5,940 nucleotides of DNA from an uncultured Collinsella sp. GTDB taxonomy: Bacteria > Actinomycetota > Coriobacteriia > Coriobacteriales > Coriobacteriaceae. Positions 5,168 through 5,940 of this stretch are shown in pieces (position 1 is the stretch's first letter; each line of letters starts with the position of its first letter). The notes below the pieces were generated by a model. The model saw only the letters and a program-made list of their open reading frames with translations. It searched no databases and was not told the DNA's origin. The stretch lies in assembly GCA_900556515.1 (NCBI GenBank), contig USPH01000094.1, forward strand, positions 1-5,940. Direction: 5' to 3'. The translations under genes and the position numbers were made by a program.

Positions 5168-5940
5168 TTGTTTTCTTTGATGGATATGTTCTTCGGTAGC
5201 TATGCGGGCGATCTCGCCATCGACCTCGGCACCGCAAATACGCTTGTCTCCGTGCGCGGCAAGGGCATCGTCATCCGCGAGCCCTCTGTTGTCGCCATCG
5301 ACAAGAACGACGAGCGCATCCTGGCGGTCGGTATCGAGGCAAAGCGCATGCTCGGCCGTACGCCCGGCAACATCGTGGCCGTTCGTCCCCTGAAGGACGG
5401 CGTCATCGCCGACTTCGATGTTACCGAGGCCATGCTTCGCTACTTTATCGACAAGGCTTCCGAGAAGCGCTATCCGTGGACCCCGCGTCCGCGCGTTGTC
5501 GTCTGCGTTCCCTCCGGCGTCACGTCGGTCGAGAAGCGTGCCGTATTTGAGGCCACGATCCAGGCCGGCGCTCGCCAGGCCTACCTGATCGAGGAGCCCA
5601 TGGCCGCCGCTATCGGCGCCGACCTGCCCGTCGAGGAGCCCACCGGCTCCATGGTCATCGACATCGGTGGCGGTACCACCGAGGTTGCCGTTATCGCTAT
5701 GGGCGGCATCGTCGTCTCGCAGTCCATCCGTATTGCCGGCGACGAGTTCGATCAGGCCATCCTCACGCACGTTCGTGATGCCTACAACCTGGCCATCGGC
5801 GAGCGTACGGCAGAGGACATCAAGATCAAGGTCGGCTCCGCCGTGCCGCTCAAGGACGAGCTCGATGTCGAGGTCAACGGCCGCGACGTGATCACTGGTC
5901 TGCCCAAGACCGTGCGCATCGAGAGCGAGGAGATTCGTCT
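5168..5940 (+). CDS. mreB: Rod shape-determining protein MreB (3' end missing)
   Basis: MreB is a bacterial actin that forms membrane-bound ATP-dependent filaments and directs the lateral cell-wall synthesis machinery. The window holds the first 257 codons of a protein usually about 335-350 residues long; the rest lies beyond the right edge. The actin-fold motifs are clear: DLGTANT at 19-25 (phosphate 1), [13 protein letters not shown] in the middle, [10 protein letters not shown] at 142-151 with the conserved hydrolysis-related Glu, and [10 protein letters not shown] at 163-172 (phosphate 2). The [14 protein letters not shown] stretch near the end is typical of MreB/Mbl. MreB and the paralogue Mbl cannot be separated firmly from this part. 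The TTG start, preferred over the ATG at 5180 because of AGGAG, adds four residues and gives a hydrophobic N-terminus ([12 protein letters not shown]) that might help membrane contact. YPW at 102-104 lies where other MreBs carry a membrane-inserting loop; this is inference. The usual partners mreC and mreD would be expected downstream, outside the window. Confidence 0.95.
   Translation, partial: MFSLMDMFFGSYAGDLAIDLGTANTLVSVRGKGIVIREPSVVAIDKNDERILAVGIEAKRMLGRTPGNIVAVRPLKDGVIADFDVTEAMLRYFIDKASEKRYPWTPRPRVVVCVPSGVTSVEKRAVFEATIQAGARQAYLIEEPMAAAIGADLPVEEPTGSMVIDIGGGTTEVAVIAMGGIVVSQSIRIAGDEFDQAILTHVRDAYNLAIGERTAEDIKIKVGSAVPLKDELDVEVNGRDVITGLPKTVRIESEEIR

Noticed and set aside
1..5940. Mobile element, CRISPR array, toxin-antitoxin or defence system
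   Set aside because: No transposase, integrase, array-like repeats, nuclease pairs or terminal inverted repeats are visible; the genes are continuous and look chromosomal.

Overview
The window looks like chromosomal DNA from a GC-rich actinobacterium of the Coriobacteriia, most likely Collinsella or a close relative. I infer this from the GC-rich third codon positions, the style of the proteins (a cyclophilin with an N-terminal FGFKKELYTPEY extension, and a zinc-ribbon single-pass membrane protein of the kind common in this class) and the frequent GTG/TTG starts with strong Shine-Dalgarno sequences. No alignment was run, so the taxon is an inference. All five genes lie on the + strand and the window is densely coding. 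I see no tRNA, rRNA, CRISPR array, insertion sequence or phage gene.

Layout. (1) 2-1840: the 3' two thirds of a P-type cation ATPase, cut by the left edge. It runs from the phosphorylation motif DKTGT through the nucleotide-binding and hinge motifs to six membrane helices and a roughly 100-residue Lys/Arg-rich tail. (2) 1944-3092: an unrecognised membrane protein with two Cys4 zinc ribbons, one membrane helix and a helical extracytoplasmic domain. (3) 3194-3736: a cytoplasmic cyclophilin-type peptidyl-prolyl isomerase behind a good extended -10 promoter. (4) 3748-5052: a TPR protein with one membrane helix and a small extracytoplasmic domain, starting 11 nt after the isomerase and probably translationally coupled to it. 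(5) 5168-5940: the first 257 codons of mreB, cut by the right edge and separated from gene 4 by a 14-bp hairpin.

How they may work together. Genes 3 and 4 form a two-gene operon next to mreB, the actin-like organiser of lateral wall synthesis. Genes 2 and 4 share one plan: a cytoplasmic interaction module (zinc ribbons or TPRs), a linker, a basic His/Arg juxtamembrane patch, one helix, and a small outside domain. That plan, and the position beside mreB, fit a cell-envelope or scaffolding role, but nothing in the sequence proves it.

Overall this is mainly housekeeping DNA. The most interesting points are an abrupt codon-usage break inside the ATPase gene, the twin-architecture membrane proteins beside mreB, and the regulatory DNA in front of the isomerase gene and mreB.
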